Notes under the pieces: model-generated
Database searches by the model: none
What the model saw: only the letters and a program-made list of their open reading frames with translations
Told to the model about the DNA's origin: nothing
Position numbers and translations under genes: made by a program
Shown here: in pieces, positions 43,533 through 53,962 of the stretch
How the letters are laid out: each line of letters opens with the position of its first letter
How positions within the stretch are numbered: the first letter of the stretch is position 1
Source of the DNA: Macrosoma leucophasiata
Lineage: Eukaryota > Arthropoda > Insecta > Lepidoptera > Hedylidae
NCBI GenBank assembly: GCA_036365455.1
Contig: JAWQUS010000009.1
Span: 3,564,001 to 3,628,000 of the forward strand
DNA: 64,000 nucleotides
Reading direction: 5' to 3'

Positions 43533-43610
43533 TTATTCATGCTCTTCCAAACCGGAATCAAGGTAGTCTTTGAGATGAAGGGGGACCGTGCGCGGGAATA
43601 CTCGGCATAT
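43533..43610 (-). CDS. SDR exon 6 (C-terminus)
   Basis: The acceptor is ttcatttcag. It encodes ICRVFPRTVPLHLKDYLDSG, then LEEHE, with TAA at 43535-43533. The RVFPR..P segment corresponds to the family's usual C-terminal helix region, which supports this as the true last exon. Confidence 0.85.
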   Translation of the reverse strand: MCRVFPRTVPLHLKDYLDSGLEEHE

Positions 43611-46600
43611 CTGAAATGAACATTGAAAAAGTTAGATAGATGTACTCCCTTAATAAATATTCAGCCATCGTTTTTTATAATGTAATGGAAGTGGCAAACA
43701 AGCATGCAGTTCACATTGATGTTAAGTGATGACTGCAGCCTATAGGCACCCACACAAAGACCAAGGTCGAAGTGCAGATGCGTTACCACCCCTGAGGCCT
43801 AAGGTGTTATGCCTCTGTGCCGGAAATTACAGAGCCGTACATTACCACCTGACCGGAACACGATAGTGCTGAACACTACCATTTAGCGGCAAGTATAATG
43901 CGGTGGTGCCTACGCCCGCGAGCTTCGTCACTGGAGCTCTACCATAGTTGCCGTCAAATATATTGTTATTTCATGTTCGTCATGTTCTTTCACAAAAACT
44001 GTCGATAGCTAAGCAGTACATGGGGACGCACACCACCTTTATAATTTTTTGGTAAGTGTATACTACAACTCACCAACATTTCTATAATTAATTTATAACA
44101 GTGTTTAAACCAGAGATCCCAAAGTAATTGCGTTGCTAAATACACAGTTGCTAAGTAATTGCGTTGCTAAATAAACCTGGATGCAAGCTGCTTTTTAGCC
44201 TGCAAGGGGAGTTAGTGTTTAGGAAAGTATTTCAGTACAACTTGAAAGTCAAATAGAAGTAGCGTTTACATGTTTCATCTAAAGTACTATCCCAAAGCAC
44301 TCTGCTAAACACTAATAGCCGAATACTCTAACATCAATCAATTTGAAGCAACCCTCAAATATGCGTATATTATATCATATATCTCTATCGTTTGAACGTG
44401 TTTTTTATAGACAGAAGACTTTTCAGTCCCACTTAGATTTAAGTGACGTTTGAGTATTTGGCCCTAAGACTATGTAAACCGGGCCTTAGTGAGCATCTGC
44501 ATCCAAAAAAGAACCCCCATGCAATTTGAAACTCCTAGCAATTGTAATTTCTGAGATTTCGTGATAAGAGAGTGATTTTTCGCTTTAAATACTAAATATA
44601 CTTTACCGCATTAAGATAGTAAAGTGAACTGGGGATGGTAATCTCAGAGTAGTTCCTTCGCACAGCGTCTAAGATCTTGTCAGCCGCTTCCTGGGGCGTC
44701 AGTATGTTCATCAGTGAAGGGAACTTGATCTTTGGATTCTTGCACAGGCCCGTGTCCACAATGAATGGGCAGATAGTCGTCGTTTTTATCTGCAAGTGTA
44801 ATAGCATGTGAGAATATTGTTCAAACAGGCCCAGGGACATGGTACAAACCTGTTTAGGAATATATTCCATGCCTTTGAATGAAGGATTGCCTTACGTACA
44901 AAATGTTCAAGTAAGCATACACGGTCGTGTATTTCTTGAATGGAAAAATCTATGGACGATTGGAAATAAGCAGTGCGTTCTGGTTCCAATGCGCGTTCCG
45001 ATGTCCAGGCTTAGTGATGACAGGAAACACGGCACTAATGCTACACGTGATACTGGTTATTTCCAATGTAGAATAATTTATTCTATTCTATTCTACCTAC
45101 AATACGAGTACAATAGAGTGTAACACAATAAAACCTTCGGAGTTTATTGTGTTACACTCCTGGACTTATAGATAGTCAAGTAGTCCTAGACCAGGACTTT
45201 TTCTACTGGTGGTAGAGTTCCAGTGACGGAGCTCGCGGGCGTGGGCACCACCGCATTACCTAATATACTTGCCGCTAAATGGTAGTGTTCAGCACTATCG
45301 TGTTCCGGTCAGGTGGTAATGTACGGCCCTGTAATTTCAGGCACAGAGGCATATCACCTAATGCCTCAGGAGTGGCAGCGCATCTGCATTTTGAACTCTG
45401 GTCATTGTGTGGGTGTCTATAGGCTGCAGTCATAACTTAACATCAATGTGAACTGCATGCTTGTATGCCACTTTTATTACATAAAAAAAAAATCTACTCA
45501 ATAAATATGTATGAATACATAGTATGAATGTTATGTATCTATACTTTAGTTATAAGTTACTTCATGTCTGTATTTCCTGAAGAACTCTGCAGAAAGTCGT
45601 CAGTTGTCAGTCGTATAGAAATCGGCGACGAAAAATAGGTATTTCGTTTATTGCGAATTCAAAAAGTTTGTAATAATCATCTCCGTCGTCAATATTATTT
45701 ATCAATATGTATGCTTATGTATGGTAGAACATGTGTCTTAATCAAGTCATCTAAAGCAGAAAAAATATCTTGAATATTAGATAGGTACTCCTTACGCGGC
45801 CTTATAATCCTAATATTGACCTAAAATTTGTAGCATGTTTGTTTGCATCAAACATAATACTTACTCCACTAAAATCCCTCTGATCCTCTCTCAATTCCTC
45901 ATGCAGAGCTTCCATGATGCCTCTGACTGCGAACTTGGTACCACAATACGGCACTAGATTGCGAAGTCCAACGACGCCAGCCATGGATGACATCGCCACG
46001 ATGTGACCGTGGTTCCTCTCCATCATTGGAGGCAAAAAAGCTTTGAGCAGCTGAAGAAAACAATGATTTCGATTAAAGTAAGTACCTATATGTAGAATTT
46101 TCTGTAATCCATATATCCCCAAGTCTGAGAACGAAGCTTGGAGTTACTACGTAGGTATTTTATACCTCCATTATAAGAACGATCTGTCCACAAAAGGTAG
46201 AGTCCAGCGCTGTTGTGTATGTGTTGTGCATGGCTTAATATCACAAGCATAGAGATGAAAAGTCCTACAGTACCACCAGCTCTTAAGAGTATATATTCCA
46301 GCCCAATGGATACTCTAAGATTCACCCACTTCCAATGTGAACCTCATGTACATTTGGATCTTTCATATTCATTTAATAAAAATATATCACACACCCATAA
46401 ATGCGCCAACACGTTGACCTCGTAAGAAGCGCGGATTTCCTTGTCGGTGTGTTTGAGCAACGGCTTACAGGGCATGATACCCGCATTGTTCACGAGCATG
46501 GTCACCTCTCCCACCTCCCGTTGGATCTTTTCCGCCATTTCTCTGATCGATTCTGTGTTTGTCACGTCACATCTATTAACAGAGAAGTCACATTCTTTCT

Positions 46601-49600
46601 TAATTAAAAATGGTCAAATAGTTCTTTGAATAAGTGGAGTAATCCTACTAAACTAAAACCATTAATTACGTTATGCATTTTTAACGAACTATCTACCCCG
46701 GCCCTCAATCTCATGTATTTTTTCCTGAATGTGTGATTATAAGAAAAAACAATTTATCCAATGTGTTTATCTAAGAGTGGTCACTTATATAGATCAGAAA
46801 GTAGGTATAGTATATAGTCGGCACACTCACACAAACATGCGCATCGACGCCCGAGTAGCGAGTTACTTGGAGCTGCAGCACCGCGAGAACCGCTTAGGGG
46901 CCTCGTTGATGTTTGTGTGTTTGCGCAGTTTCAACGTTTTGTACGTAGTTTCCATACTGTTCATATTTGTACTGTGACTGTGTTAGGGCCCTTTCGACCG
47001 GATAGTGTAATAAGCGGCAAGCTGGCGCGAAGCCACGCCCACCCTTTCTGCCGGACCCTGAATACCGTGTCGTGTAATAGCCTTTTAAGGCTGCAACATG
47101 TTTCATGATCAATTAATCACGGGGGATAATGCACACTTTGTGTAGTCACGAACATGAAAACAGCACCCTTGAACACTGACAATCTCCAGTTTTCTGACAG
47201 ACTGGAACCTCTCTCTTCTATGTGAAGTTCAGCCTCGAATCATAGAGACCTGCGAGTTTCTTGGACACCGAATTGGTTTTACACTCATAGGTTAGAATCC
47301 CACTGCAGAATCATTTCGCTCATCCAGATATGCTGCAAACATATTTTTTACGTTTATTTATAATCTACAGAATAGGTATATATCCACTAGGTTGCCTATC
47401 AAAAAATGGCCGCAAGAATTTTTTATATTTTTTGATGGAAAAGTTTATTTTTTACCTGTTTTTTCAATAAAATATCGTTCACTTCACGGTAAAAACTCTG
47501 ATAAATCACGGCTGCCGTTGCGCACATGGCCGCCCCTACATATTTTCGTTCCGCCTAGATAACCGCTTACGTCCATAACGTACATGTTTTATTTTTACGT
47601 CCATAACGAACATGTTTTATTTACAAATCAAATTAAAGCTATTTTTTTCTAATTTTAATGATATACGAGAGCCAAATTAAATCGGCCGCAAATAAGAGTT
47701 GCTGGCTGTTAAAGATAAAATAATTTAATTAAAAATACTTGCGGTCAAATTTTGATAGGCAACCTAGTGGATATATATTCTCTAGATTATAAATATGTGT
47801 AAAACTTAGGTTTGCAGTATATCTGGAATGGTGGTTATGATTCTGCAGTGGGATCCTAACCTATCATTGTCAGTGACATCCCGATTGGACTTCGTTTGAT
47901 CTTATTAATGTACCTTGTGACCGTGGCGATACATAGGTACCTATATGATACACAGGATTTATTTAGCGGTATGCGCGTGAATTGAGTTCTTTAGAAATTA
48001 TGTCGACCCCAATCCGAGATCCGCTCCAGAGAATGCTCGATTGTGCCTGAGTCTGCGTTTTCGTAAAGCGTATCACGCATCTGATCTGTCATTACGAAAG
48101 CCATAATGGGTGTCTCTGATGACGTCGTAGCCCTCTAAATACTTCAGCAACTGCATGTCATTGTGCTTTTTTTGGTGTGCCTGTTGCGTAATTGAATGTT
48201 GTGTGCGTTTATTACTTTATCCACATAAACTAACAATTTCAAGCACTTGCGAATCAATACCTACGAATTCCGGTTTATGCGAATCACGCGTGTGAGTCAT
48301 GTTTACGAATAAAAGCTCACGTATGTACTTTATACATCAATTAAAATAATTGTAAAGAGGGAAATGTCACCAAAGCGGACACAAAATAAAATAGCTTCAT
48401 TCGATTATTCTGATTAAATCAGATTCCTGATATAAATACCGCACATGTATTGGCACATTTCCTCATTGTAGGTAATTTGAGTAGATTACGCGCAGACATC
48501 ACTACCTAGGTACCTATATTATTATTTTTATAAGCTTTTAAGAAAATATTTGTTGCTTTATAGGAGAGACATATGAGCCGTTTTACATGAGCATCATCGT
48601 TTTTGTTTTATCTATACATCTATACAAATAAATAAAATTGGAGTGTCTGTTTGTAATATTAAAATAACCGCTATTTACTAAATGCATATGTATGTATACA
48701 CGGTACATATACCAAAACCACATTTTTTACAATTTTTGTCTGTCTGTTTGGCGGAGCTAATCTTGGGAACGGCTCTACCGATTTTGACGGGACTTTCACT
48801 GGCAGATAGCTGATGTGATAAGGAGTAACTTAGGCTACTTTTATACTAGCTGCGCCCACGACTTCGTCCGGGTAGATACTGAACAATCATATTTATTCTC
48901 ACGTGGACGATGTCGCGGGCACAGCTCGTATTAAATAAATTATAGGTGCTTGGAAAATTATAAAATAAATTACTCATTGTTACTAATTTTAACTTAACAT
49001 CTTCGTACCTAATAAAGATTTATTAAGAAAGGCAAACTGAAGTTTTCTGCCTGAAGGTTGATCAATTCGATTAACGTGTAGGTACTTAGATACTGGAGAA
49101 TGATATTTAATTAAGGTTACTTTTTCTACATTCATTAACATTTATCCAAGGACTTTGCATGTTAAGATAATGTTCTGGTATCAATATCTATGTACATAAC
49201 TGCAAATATTATAATTATATTTTGTTGATTTATCATTCGTAATTAGGTACACAATTGACATCTGAAAATTATACACATGTTAATTAAAGACCGAATTCAT
49301 ACGAGGCCTATAAAATCCTTATCTTTGAAATGGAATGTATCTTCACGCCAGGTCCCTAACGGGGTAGGCAGAGAGTGTAGAGCGCCAGATATCCCGGTTA
49401 TGACAAACCTCTCGTGCCTCGTCTACCTTCATCATTATCTTCATACATGCACGCCGATTCCTAAGACTTTTGACTCCACCATCAGACAGAACTCGACCTA
49501 TTTGGTCATGGTAGGTCAGTCTTGGTCTTCCTGGGCCTCTGCAACCATCCACATTCGCATTGTATATCTGTTTAGTCATTCGCTCATTCGACATTCTTTC

Positions 49601-52548
49601 TATATGCCCGAACCATCGGAGCATGCCTTTTTTCATTTTTACACCGATACTATCATTCACACAAAGTCTCTTTCTTACATCTTCATTACGAACGCGATCG
49701 GTGAGTGATACACCGCAGATCTTGCGCAAAGATCTCATGTCGACCGCGTTCAACTTACTTTCATGCTCTATCTTTGAAACTTATTTATATTTTAGCTAGT
49801 TCGTGTCGTGAAGTAAACCAAGATGAACCACATGTGCATATTGTTGTAGTTATTTTTATTATTTATATTACGAAGACAGGTTACCTTAGTAAATAAAAAT
49901 ATAGATAGTTATATGTGTTAATATAACAATATGACGACCCGGTTAGTCTAGCGGTTTGAGATAACCGTTTGATTTACACCGCTGGACTGGTGGTAGAGCT
50001 CCAGTGACGGAGCTCGCGGGCGTAGGCACCACCGCATTACCTAATTTACTTGCCGCTAAATGGTAGTGTTCAGCAGTATCGTGTTCCGGTCAGATGGTAA
50101 TGTACGGCCCTGTAATTTCCGGCACAGAGGCATAACACCTTAGGCCTCAGGAGTGGTAACGCATCTGCATTTTGGCCTTGGTCTTCATGTGGGTGTCTAT
50201 AGGCTGCAGTCATCACTTAACATCAATGTAAACTGCATGCTTGTTTGCCACTTACATAACATAAAAAAAAAAAAAAAAAAACTAACCGGGACAAATATTT
50301 TACCGATCCATCTTTCGATAAGTTTAGGTAATAGTTTAAATAGGTATCTTTAAAATCTGACCACCAATAGACGGTACAGTTAGGGAACTCTCCGATTATC
50401 CAAAATCAATCTTAATATATATAAATCTCGTGTCACAATGTTTGTCCTCAATGGACTCCTAAACCACTTAACCGATTATAATAAAATTCGCACACCATGT
50501 GCAGTTCGATCCAACTTGAGAGATAGGATAGCTTACATTACGCTATGACTAATAGGAGCAGAGCAGCGCGGGCGAAGCCGGGGCGGGCCGCTAGTAAAAT
50601 ATAACATTTAATACCACCAAATGGGTATAATCAAGCGGCCAATTCTATGATAGAGCTTATATAGACTTAGGATATTTATTATTATATAGACTTATATAGA
50701 CCTTTCATATAAACAGCCTATGTCTTTTTAATGCGAATGTGGATGGTTGCAGAGGCCCAGGAAGACCAAGACTGACCTACCGTGACCAAATAGGTAGAGT
50801 TCTGTCTGATGGTGCGGTCAAAAGTCTTTGGAATCGGCGTGTATGTATGAAAAGAATGATGAAAGTAGATGAGGCACGAGAGGTGTGTCAGAACCGGGAT
50901 ATGGCGCTCTACACTCTCTGCCTACCAAGATAGGGACCTGGCGTGAAGATACATATACATATCTTTTAAAACTTACTGGTAACTATGAGCTTTGCCCTTC
51001 TTGTCCTTGATCATGTCAACGGTCTCCTGGTTGCCGGTGGGGTTGATGTCGACACATACCACCACGCTGCCCAGCTGCGCGAACCGCAGTGCCATCTCCC
51101 GACCCATGCCGTGACCAGCGCCCGTTATCTGAAATTATTCAGATCATAAAATAATTATGAAATTCCAATTAGGTAGGTATGTACAGCCCGGTAATTTTAG
51201 GCACACAGGCATAACTTAAACCTCAGGAGAGGTAAACAGGCAACGCATGTATATAGAAAAATCTGTTTAATGCCTTAATGATTATAGGCTACACTTACCA
51301 TCAATGTGAACTGTACACTTGTTTGACACTTCATGGATACACATAAAAAAACGTCTGTAGGCCAATCCTTGTGTGTTCCTAATTCAACGCGTGTTCCTAA
51401 TTCTAATTGTATTTGTCTTTTCATAAAAGTATCTAACAAGCTGAGAGTTCACATTGATGGTAAGGGAATGCTACCTAAAGCTTATCCTATAAAAACCAGA
51501 TATTTGCAGTCATGAGGCCTATAATTTATTTTATTTGATATGTAATATGTATTCATTAACACATAGCTTTTAATAAAATAATTAACCATGTTGACGATAA
51601 AAGAATAAACAATCTTGCTATTGTTTGATATGTAAATTTTAGGTTAGGTATTTTGTACAAAAAATATAATATCTAAAAAAAACAATTCTATAAAATAATT
51701 GTTTTTAAAGATTTTTGGTGACATGATCATACTTATGAAGAAAAAATGAACTTTCTACATAAGAATTTTGGTCTTTAGGTATGTCAGTCAATCTATATAT
51801 ATAAAAATCGATTGCTGTTCGTTAGTCTCGCTAAAACTCGAGAACGTCTGGACCGATTTGGATAATTTTGGTTTTGAATTATTTCTGAAAGCCCAGGGAA
51901 GGTTTAAAAGGTAAGAAAATATGAAGAAATTTAAGGGGAATAGTAAAAACCAGTTTTATTTTCCCAAACAAATAGTCCGTATCTGTCAAACCTTTGACAG
52001 ATTATTTCATTCTGAGGCAATACGAAGTTTGCCGGGTCAGCTAGTCAATGATAAAAATGTCGATTGTCAGATGTTATTGTATTATTCGCTAGTGAATCCG
52101 ATGGTCACGACTTGTCCGACCAAGTGAACTTTTCGTTTCCTTAGAATCCCATTCTGTACATCAAAGGAAAGAACGCGACAGACAATCATGAGACCTTAGG
52201 TCTCAGGGATGGCAACGCATCTGCATTTTGACCTCTAGTTTTAATGTAGATGTCTATAGGTTGCAGTCATCAATTAACATAAATGTGAGCTGCATACTTG
52301 TTTGCCACTTTCATTATATTGAACAATAGAAGTAGGTACATATTCGAGAAGAAATAAATCTTTCAAAGTCAAGTGTAAAGGTACTCACAAGCACTATTTC
52401 CCCCTTGACGCTCTTGGGTTCTGGGGGAACAAAGAACAGGTAGATGCCGTAGAACCAGGACGCGTACATCTTAATAGTGAGCACGATGAGCTCCAGCGCC
52501 ATCATCAGCCCTTGGTAGACCTTCATCGCTATGCCTTGTTCGTCCGTC
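43533..52548 (-). CDS. Short-chain dehydrogenase/reductase, retinol dehydrogenase-like (SDR16C type), 304 aa
   Basis: NAD(P)-dependent oxidoreductase, probably ER-bound and acting on retinoid, sterol or fatty-alcohol-like substrates. Exons on the - strand: 52548-52389 (ATG at 52526), 51128-50977, 46572-46395, 46050-45865, 44789-44607 and 43610-43533. All junctions are GT..AG with matching phases, giving one 304-codon frame. Residues 7-35 form a hydrophobic membrane anchor. ITGAGHGMG (47-55) is the cofactor loop. D73 after the second strand (VVVCVDI) favours NAD. LVNNAG (123-128) is structural. S178, Y191 and K195 (YCGTK) are the catalytic residues at normal spacing. CPFIVDTG (225-232) is the usual post-catalytic loop. 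The acceptor before exon 1 implies an upstream noncoding exon. The exact substrate cannot be read from sequence. Confidence 0.93.
43671..43944 (-). repeat. SINE-like family A, near full-length copy in SDR intron 5
   Basis: Poly-T at 43671-43676, then the reverse complement of the family A consensus, ending GAGCTCTACCAT. Confidence 0.85.
44607..44789 (-). CDS. SDR exon 5
   Basis: The acceptor is acacttgcag and the donor is AATGCG|gtaaag. It encodes IKTTTICPFIVDTGLCKNPK, then FPSLMNILTPQEAADKILDA and SEITIPSSLYYLNA. Reading on past the donor gives a spurious stop after VKYI. The matching last exon shows the splice is real. Confidence 0.88.
45205..45491 (+). repeat. SINE-like family A, full-length copy in SDR intron 4
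   Basis: ACTGGTGGTAGAGTTCC to a long A-tail. TCTACT occurs immediately before GGTGGTAG and again after the A-tail, a possible 6 bp target duplication. A 16 bp hairpin (45117-45158) lies just upstream. Confidence 0.88.
45865..46050 (-). CDS. SDR exon 4 (catalytic exon)
   Basis: The acceptor is ttttcttcag and the donor is AGTGGA|gtaagt. It encodes LLKAFLPPMMERNHGHIVAM, then SSMAGVVGLRNLVPYCGTKF and AVRGIMEALHEELREDQRDF. It holds the catalytic Ser, Tyr and Lys. Confidence 0.93.
46395..46572 (-). CDS. SDR exon 3 (NNAG motif)
   Basis: The acceptor is ctgttaatag and the donor is TTATGG|gtgtgt, a weaker than usual donor. It encodes CDVTNTESIREMAEKIQREV, then GEVTMLVNNAGIMPCKPLLK, and ends VNVLAHLW. 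Confidence 0.9.
47140..48050 (-). mobile_element. Relic of the 8.4-9.4 kb LINE family, interrupted by a MITE
   Basis: ACGAACATGAAAACAGCACC and TTGGTTTTACACTCAT parallel about 8585-9015. TCGACCCCAATCCGAGATCC, then CGCTCCAGAGAATGCTCGAT, parallel about 9180-9220. The copy is heavily mutated, in the same orientation, and split by the 578 bp inverted-repeat element. Confidence 0.65.
47287..47864. mobile_element. MITE-like element with inverted repeats of about 120 bp
   Basis: The left arm begins ATAGGTTAGAATCCCACTGC and the right arm ends with its near-complement (GCAGTGGGATCCTAACCTAT). Complementarity continues through the CACTAGGTTGCCTATCAAAA region and stops about 120-170 bp in. No coding capacity. 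Bases flanking the arms are too short to define the target duplication (TA is possible). Confidence 0.75.
48615..48940. repeat. Short interspersed repeat fragments
   Basis: CTATACAAATAAATAAAATTGGAGTGT also occurs in near-identical form at 10146-10173. The segment has CTCTACCGATTTTGACGGGA, then ACTAGCTGCGCCCACGACTT and GCGGGCACAGCTCGT, phrases common in moth repeats. At least two fragments abut. Confidence 0.5.
49333..49763 (-). mobile_element. LINE C-terminal fragment, family B (longest copy)
   Basis: Open - strand frame of 136 codons (49753-49343): MRSLRKICGVSLTDRVRNED, then KKGMLRWFGHIERMSNERMT, then [18 protein letters not shown], ending VRDLA. It is the C-terminal end of an RTE-like LINE polyprotein. 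RT itself is absent, so this is a 5'-truncated copy. Confidence 0.85.
49927..49985 (+). repeat. tRNA-like SINE head cut by a SINE-like insertion
   Basis: GACCCGGTTAGTCTAGCGGT has box A character. The segment ends where the family A copy starts at 49986. It resembles the reverse complement of the tRNA-derived SINE at 10.9 kb. Confidence 0.45.
49986..50280 (+). repeat. SINE-like family A, full-length copy in SDR intron 2
   Basis: ACTGGTGGTAGAGCTCC to an A-tail of at least 18. It is one of the best preserved copies in the window. Confidence 0.88.
50409..50600 (+). repeat. Short interspersed repeat (AACCGATTATAAT / GGGCCGCTAGT type)
   Basis: ATATATATAAATCTCGTGTC, then AACCACTTAACCGATTATAAT, ending GGGCGAAGCCGGGGCGGGCC and GCTAGT. 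It is a typical lepidopteran non-autonomous repeat. Its class is not established here. Confidence 0.55.
50728..50966 (+). mobile_element. LINE C-terminal fragment, family B
   Basis: + strand frame [18 protein letters not shown] to [15 protein letters not shown], then a frameshift before the terminal GGGACCTGGCGTGAAGATAC tail. It lies 10 bp upstream (by coordinate) of SDR exon 2 and in the opposite orientation to the gene. Confidence 0.82.
50977..51128 (-). CDS. SDR exon 2 (cofactor-binding)
   Basis: The acceptor is aatttcag and the donor is TACCA|gtaagt. It encodes ITGAGHGMGREMALRFAQLG, then SVVVCVDINPTGNQETVDMI and KDKKGKAHSY with a split Gln codon. It carries the glycine-rich loop and the acidic residue that discriminates NAD from NADP. 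Confidence 0.92.
51181..51352 (+). repeat. Decayed SINE-like family A fragment
   Basis: TACAGCCCGGTAATTTTAGG, then CACCTCAGGAG-like and ATCAATGTGAACTGTACACT, ending with an A-tail. It is the 3' half only and contains a small internal insertion. Confidence 0.65.
51790..52050 (+). repeat. Short interspersed repeat (ACCGATTTGGATAATTTTGG type)
   Basis: Begins TATATATATAAAAATCG, contains CGTCTGGACCGATTTGGATA, and ends GCCGGGTCAGCTAGTC. This organisation is common in Lepidoptera. The class is left open. Confidence 0.55.
52190..52320 (+). repeat. SINE-like family A, 3' part
   Basis: GGCAACGCATCTGCATTTTGACC to TTGTTTGCCACTTTCATTAT. It ends about 70 bp from SDR exon 1. Confidence 0.75.
52389..52548 (-). 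CDS. SDR exon 1 (start codon, membrane anchor)
   Basis: The acceptor is tgtttacag and the donor is GTGCTT|gtgagt. It has 22 bases of 5' UTR, then ATG at 52526. It encodes MKVYQGLMMALELIVLTIKM, then YASWFYGIYLFFVPPEPKSV and KGEIVL (46 codons). The ATG is preceded by an in-frame-independent leader, so an untranslated exon must lie further upstream. Confidence 0.9.
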
Positions 52549-52607
52549 CTGTAAACAATACAAAATATTTAAATTATTTAAGTATATTTAGACACTAAAA
52601 CCTTTTC

Positions 52608-53090
52608 TCATAAACAAAACCGGTTAATGATTACTGATGTCAAGTCCGTTCTAGTCCTAAAACTTGAAAACATCATCCAATGCAGCGGTGACCGGTTTCG
52701 GAGATATGAAATCTCACTGTCTGACACCTTGCTGCAATTGGACAGGTGAACCGACATGGGCGTTTTCGTACAAGCTCTTCGGCACCTCGATGTATCAGTA
52801 GGATCCTGATTTAGGATCTCCTCTAGAGTGACTGTAGTACAGCCCAATCCAATATCGACTAAATCAAGGACTCTCTCATAAGGACTAGCACTAGATATGG
52901 GGGCTGGTGTATGTGGCCAATGGTAAGCCTTTACGAAAATGGGCTTGTTCAGAAGCTCAGAAGTCGTAGTCTGTGAGACACGGTTAAAAACCTCTCTCGA
53001 AAACAGCTTATTGACCTGACTCAGAATCGCAAAGAAATCAAGAAAACAGATCAAAATTGAAAGCTGTACTAATCTAAAAACAAAGAACAA
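52608..53090 (-). CDS. Unrecognised 160-codon open frame upstream of SDR exon 1
   Basis: A - strand frame starts at 53090 with a hydrophobic stretch (FRLVQLSILICFLDFFAI) and continues LEEILNQDPTDTSRCRRACT to MMFSSFRTRT. It is less AT-rich than its surroundings. I recognise no domain. It could be a 5' noncoding part of the SDR transcript, a decayed mobile-element fragment, or chance. Being in the same orientation and only 60 bp from the SDR exon makes a coding role independent of SDR unlikely. Confidence 0.2.
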   Translation of the reverse strand: MFFVFRLVQLSILICFLDFFAILSQVNKLFSREVFNRVSQTTTSELLNKPIFVKAYHWPHTPAPISSASPYERVLDLVDIGLGCTTVTLEEILNQDPTDTSRCRRACTKTPMSVHLSNCSKVSDSEISYLRNRSPLHWMMFSSFRTRTDLTSVIINRFCL

Positions 53091-53885
53091 ACATTACTCT
53101 ATCAGAAAACAATACACAAATAAACGTGACATCTAAAAAAGGAACCCAAAACATACGTAAAATAAGAAAATTATAAAACATAAAAATAATAAAAAAATTA
53201 AGTTTCCTGCCTATATCCTTTACATTATCAAGGTTTAATTATATAAAATGACTTCTTAAAATAAATTCTTACATGACTAACATTATATAAGGCAAAGAAT
53301 TAAAATTGTATCCAAAACTATCATACGAGTAGAATGTCTATATACATGTTATTTACTTTCTACAAACGTTACGCGAAGACTACTTTGACGCACACTTGCA
53401 CTTTTGGTCATTGTCACACAAACACATTCACTAATTACCTCATGACACTGATTGTCCGTGGTCGTCGCCGACAAGGGTTATACCTACATAGTTTCTACCT
53501 CATCATCGGACCTCTGTAAACTTCAACCGTTTGATTATTCCGAGTACAATCAACGCCAATACAATCTTTGGTTTATGTCCAGCTGTGGACATGTAAGTCA
53601 AACTCATACTAAGAAGAACATGAAATATCATTTTGAAATCATGCCGTAGCGTCTCTGCCTCAGTAGCCTAGTGTTAGCAGGCCACTATTTCATACTAGTA
53701 TTTTTTTTAACTACCTATAGTGAATAACCATTAATAATAATAAAAACACATAATATAACAATAAAAAACCATAAATATAAATAATGAGAATATTTAAATA
53801 CAAAAACAAAAGTGAATATAAATCAATTATCATTAATGACTTCCGGTCGTATCGTAAGTAAACAGCAGTGTTTTTTTTTATTTCA
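53091..53885. other. AT-rich region upstream of SDR gene
   Basis: Could contain the SDR promoter and first noncoding exon, because exon 1 has an acceptor. No element is convincing. A short box-A-like stretch (CAGTAGCCTAGTGTTAGCAGG) occurs at about 53661. Confidence 0.35.
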
Positions 53886-53962
53886 CATTTAAAATCATTT
53901 ATTTGCACACTCATTCTGTTCACACTGAACAGAATGAGTGTGCAAATAAATGATTTTAAATG
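53886..53962. repeat. Perfect 77 bp palindrome (37 bp arms, 3 bp centre)
   Basis: Arms at 53886-53922 and 53926-53962 are exact reverse complements (outer CATTTAAAATCATTTATTTG, inner CACTCATTCTGTTCA) around CAC. Confidence 0.95.

Noticed and set aside
44592..44610. SDR ending at VKYI with the stop at 44592
   Set aside because: That end is inside the intron. The donor GCG|GTAAAG and the exon at 43610-43533 give a full-length C-terminus in phase.
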